A stretch of 64,000 nucleotides of DNA, taken from the NCBI RefSeq assembly GCF_037040815.1, contig NZ_CP146232.1, positions 5,401,727 to 5,465,726 of the forward strand, read 5' to 3'. The translations under genes were made by a program, and so were the position numbers. The stretch's first letter is position 1. Each line of letters opens with the position of its first letter. Below, one piece after another: positions 61,119 to 64,000 of the stretch. The notes under the pieces are model-generated. The model worked only from the letters and a program-made list of their open reading frames with translations, was not told where the DNA came from and ran no database searches. The stretch is from Pararoseomonas sp. SCSIO 73927. GTDB lineage: Bacteria > Pseudomonadota > Alphaproteobacteria > Acetobacterales > Acetobacteraceae.

Positions 61119-62681
61119 TCAGCTCGCCACGCCCAGGGCCGGGTTTCCGGGGGGCAGGCTTCCGGCCAGGGCGCGCTGCATCGCCTCCTCCAGGCCCCAG
61201 GGCGCGAGGCGGAAGCAGCGGCGCGCCACCAGCTCGGGATCCCCGGGCTCCTCCACCGCCCGCTGGTCCACGGAGAAGGCGGCCCCCTCGTCGAGGCAGG
61301 AGCGGTCCCGGACCATGCTGGCCACGTGGTAGACGATGGTCGGGCGCCGGAGCAGCCAGCAGGGGATCACGGCACCCGTGCCCTGGGTGACGAAGGCCAG
61401 GTCGCATCCCGCCGTGAGGGCGACCTTGGCCTGCGCCGAACGGCCGTAGAACCGGTGCTGGCGCGCGATCCGGACCGGTAGTCCTTCCAGGATCCGGGCG
61501 ACGATGCCCTCGATCCGCTCGATGACCTCGAGATCCTTTGCGGCGGGCCTGTCGGGGACGGTCCACCCGTCCCAGGCCACCTCCAGGTCGCGCCCGTCCC
61601 GGGCGCAGGCCTCGCCGAGCCGGGTGAGGACGTACCGGAACGCCTCCTCCTGGTTCAGGACGCGCTGGCGCTCCGCGTCGATCGAGATCATCACGCGGAA
61701 GCGCCGCTCCGGCAGCGCCTCCTCTCCCATCTCCTCTCCGGGCGCGATGGCCTCGAAGCGGCGGCGAAGCCAGAGCGGGTTGGCGTGCGTGCTGAAACGA
61801 TAGACCCGGTGCGCGTCCCACCCCTCCGCCAGGATGCGGTCGAGCAGCGCTGCGCTCTCCACGCTCACCCGCTCCAGCGGCGCCAAGGCGGGAATAATCG
61901 TGAAGGGGTCCATGGCGCACCAGTCCGGCACCTGCACCAGCAGCCCGCCCCGGCCGGCGAAGCCGATCAGGTCGGCCTCGTGCCGGTCCAGGAAGGCGAG
62001 GCTCTGCTTGATAAAGTGGCCGGGCCGGTTGTCCCCGATGACATAGGCCTGGCGGAGGTGCCCGGCGCGCGCCGTCCGGATCCAGTTCATCCAGGGGAGA
62101 GGCCGCGTGAGGATCGCGTCCAGCATCACGCGGGGCATGAGCGGCATGTTCAGCCCAAAATCCGTCGTGACGAGAAAGAGCCTCTCGGTCGGGTAGAGGA
62201 TGCCCACCGGGAGGTAGCCGATGGTCATGAGGATCATCGGCCGCCCCCCGTCGAGCGCCAGCGTGAACTGCTGGTGCTGCACCGTCACGCTGCCGAGCAC
62301 CGTCGCCTGCCCCCCGGAAAGGGGCGAGGGCAGGCCCGGCGCGGCCTCATGGGCCAGGAAGGCAGCGTTAGCCGCGTGGAAGACCGGCATCCAGGCCTGG
62401 CGCGCATAGGCGGCCCTGGTGCGCTCGCGCAGGCCGGGATCGGTGCCCCGGCGCCCCGTGCCGGGACCGAAGCGCCCGAAGTGATCCACCAGCTCGAACT
62501 CGGCGGCGAGCGCGGCCGATCCGTGCAGGGCGCGATCCGCCTCACGGCCGGGGAAGTGGAAGAAGAGCGGATCGAAGCCCATCAGCTCCGCGAGCTCGAA
62601 GGCCGCGGACCGCGCTGCGGCGTGCCGCTCCTCGCGCGTCGGCCCTGGCGCAGACGGGCTGCTCAACGGGCTGTTGCTCAA
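61119..62681 (-). CDS. Large uncharacterised protein of the glycan block
   Basis: 520 residues from a TTG at 62681 that has GGAGG five bases upstream; an in-frame GTG/ATG-like start at 62750 is less supported. The middle region reads AYVIGDNRPGHFIKQSLAF; near the C-terminus, VTQGTGAVIPCWLLRRPTIV and YHVASMVRD recall the donor-site loops of KpsC-like or other retaining glycosyltransferases. No catalytic motif is certain. It is probably co-transcribed with the NeuA-like gene. I do not recognise a named family. Confidence 0.7.
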   Translation of the reverse strand: MSNSPLSSPSAPGPTREERHAAARSAAFELAELMGFDPLFFHFPGREADRALHGSAALAAEFELVDHFGRFGPGTGRRGTDPGLRERTRAAYARQAWMPVFHAANAAFLAHEAAPGLPSPLSGGQATVLGSVTVQHQQFTLALDGGRPMILMTIGYLPVGILYPTERLFLVTTDFGLNMPLMPRVMLDAILTRPLPWMNWIRTARAGHLRQAYVIGDNRPGHFIKQSLAFLDRHEADLIGFAGRGGLLVQVPDWCAMDPFTIIPALAPLERVSVESAALLDRILAEGWDAHRVYRFSTHANPLWLRRRFEAIAPGEEMGEEALPERRFRVMISIDAERQRVLNQEEAFRYVLTRLGEACARDGRDLEVAWDGWTVPDRPAAKDLEVIERIEGIVARILEGLPVRIARQHRFYGRSAQAKVALTAGCDLAFVTQGTGAVIPCWLLRRPTIVYHVASMVRDRSCLDEGAAFSVDQRAVEEPGDPELVARRCFRLAPWGLEEAMQRALAGSLPPGNPALGVAS

Positions 62682-62748
62682 CCGGACCTCCTGACGGGCG
62701 GGACGCAGGCTGGCAACGCGGGCCGGGCTTGCCAAGCGGGCGCGCAGC

Positions 62749-62784
62749 AAAAAAGGGGCGGGCCGCCTTCCGGCAGCCCGCCCC
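62749..62784 (-). terminator. Strong intrinsic terminator after tuf copy 2
   Basis: On the minus strand GGGGCGGGCTGCC, loop GGAA, GGCGGCCCGCCCC, then TTTTTT. A near-perfect 13-bp stem 28 bases after the tuf stop. It isolates tuf transcription from the glycan block. Confidence 0.9.
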
Positions 62785-62811
62785 CTTCCTCCCGGGCCTT
62801 GCGGCCGGGGA

Positions 62812-63999
<1,188 letters not shown>

Positions 64000-64000
64000 T

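Overview
The window is a high-GC stretch of chromosome from an alphaproteobacterium. Gene order and protein style (yqeY-dnaG-rpoD, trxB-lysR, DUF6481, Bug-type solute receptors, very Ala/Arg-rich proteins, frequent GTG and TTG starts) point to the Rhodospirillales, most likely an Acetobacteraceae member of the Roseomonas type. That placement is inferred from the sequence, not from a database search.

Layout. (1) 1-2.1 kb: the 3' part of a XerC/D recombinase, facing a protein with two HARP-like repeats, then a GNAT acetyltransferase. (2) 2.1-6.5 kb, minus strand: the macromolecular-synthesis cluster yqeY-dnaG-rpoD. (3) 6.6-17.5 kb, plus strand: a carA reading frame carrying an N-terminal helix-turn-helix module behind two matching palindromes; a LysE-type exporter and two small membrane proteins inserted before carB; then greA, threonine dehydratase, a Pro/Ala-rich secreted protein and a class A penicillin-binding protein with an unusual C-terminal domain. 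(4) 17.5-25.6 kb: Lrp regulator, trxB-lysR, a structured leader and terminator ahead of a DUF6481 gene, two Bug/TctC receptors, NAD kinase, a fluoroacetate-dehalogenase-like hydrolase and two small envelope proteins. (5) 25.6-41.8 kb, minus strand: the str-S10-spc-alpha ribosomal superoperon from rpsL to rplQ, complete except that fusA is missing between rpsG and tuf. (6) 42.2-55.5 kb, minus strand: trnW-secE-nusG, allE, then rplKAJL-rpoBC. The ureidoglycine aminohydrolase gene splits nusG from rplK and has its own terminator and promoter boundaries. (7) 55.5-62.7 kb: a surface-glycan and transport block (KpsC/S-like protein, RDD membrane protein, ABC exporter, GT4 glycosyltransferase, CMP-sugar synthetase-like protein, a large uncharacterised protein). 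(8) 62.8-64 kb: a second tuf gene encoding the same protein as the first, followed by a strong terminator.

Most of the window is growth machinery: transcription (rpoA, rpoB, rpoC, rpoD, nusG, greA), translation (29 ribosomal protein genes, two tuf, trnW), secretion (secY, secE), replication priming (dnaG) and nucleotide precursors (carAB, adk, nadK). The parts worth attention are departures from the usual layout: the HTH-CarA frame with paired operators, the possible attenuator before DUF6481, the missing fusA, allE inside the nusG-rplK junction, and the glycan block between tuf and trnW-secE. I found no CRISPR array, transposase, rRNA or prophage. No single feature can be called a new system from sequence alone; the HTH-CarA locus and the DUF6481 leader are the strongest candidates for undescribed regulation.
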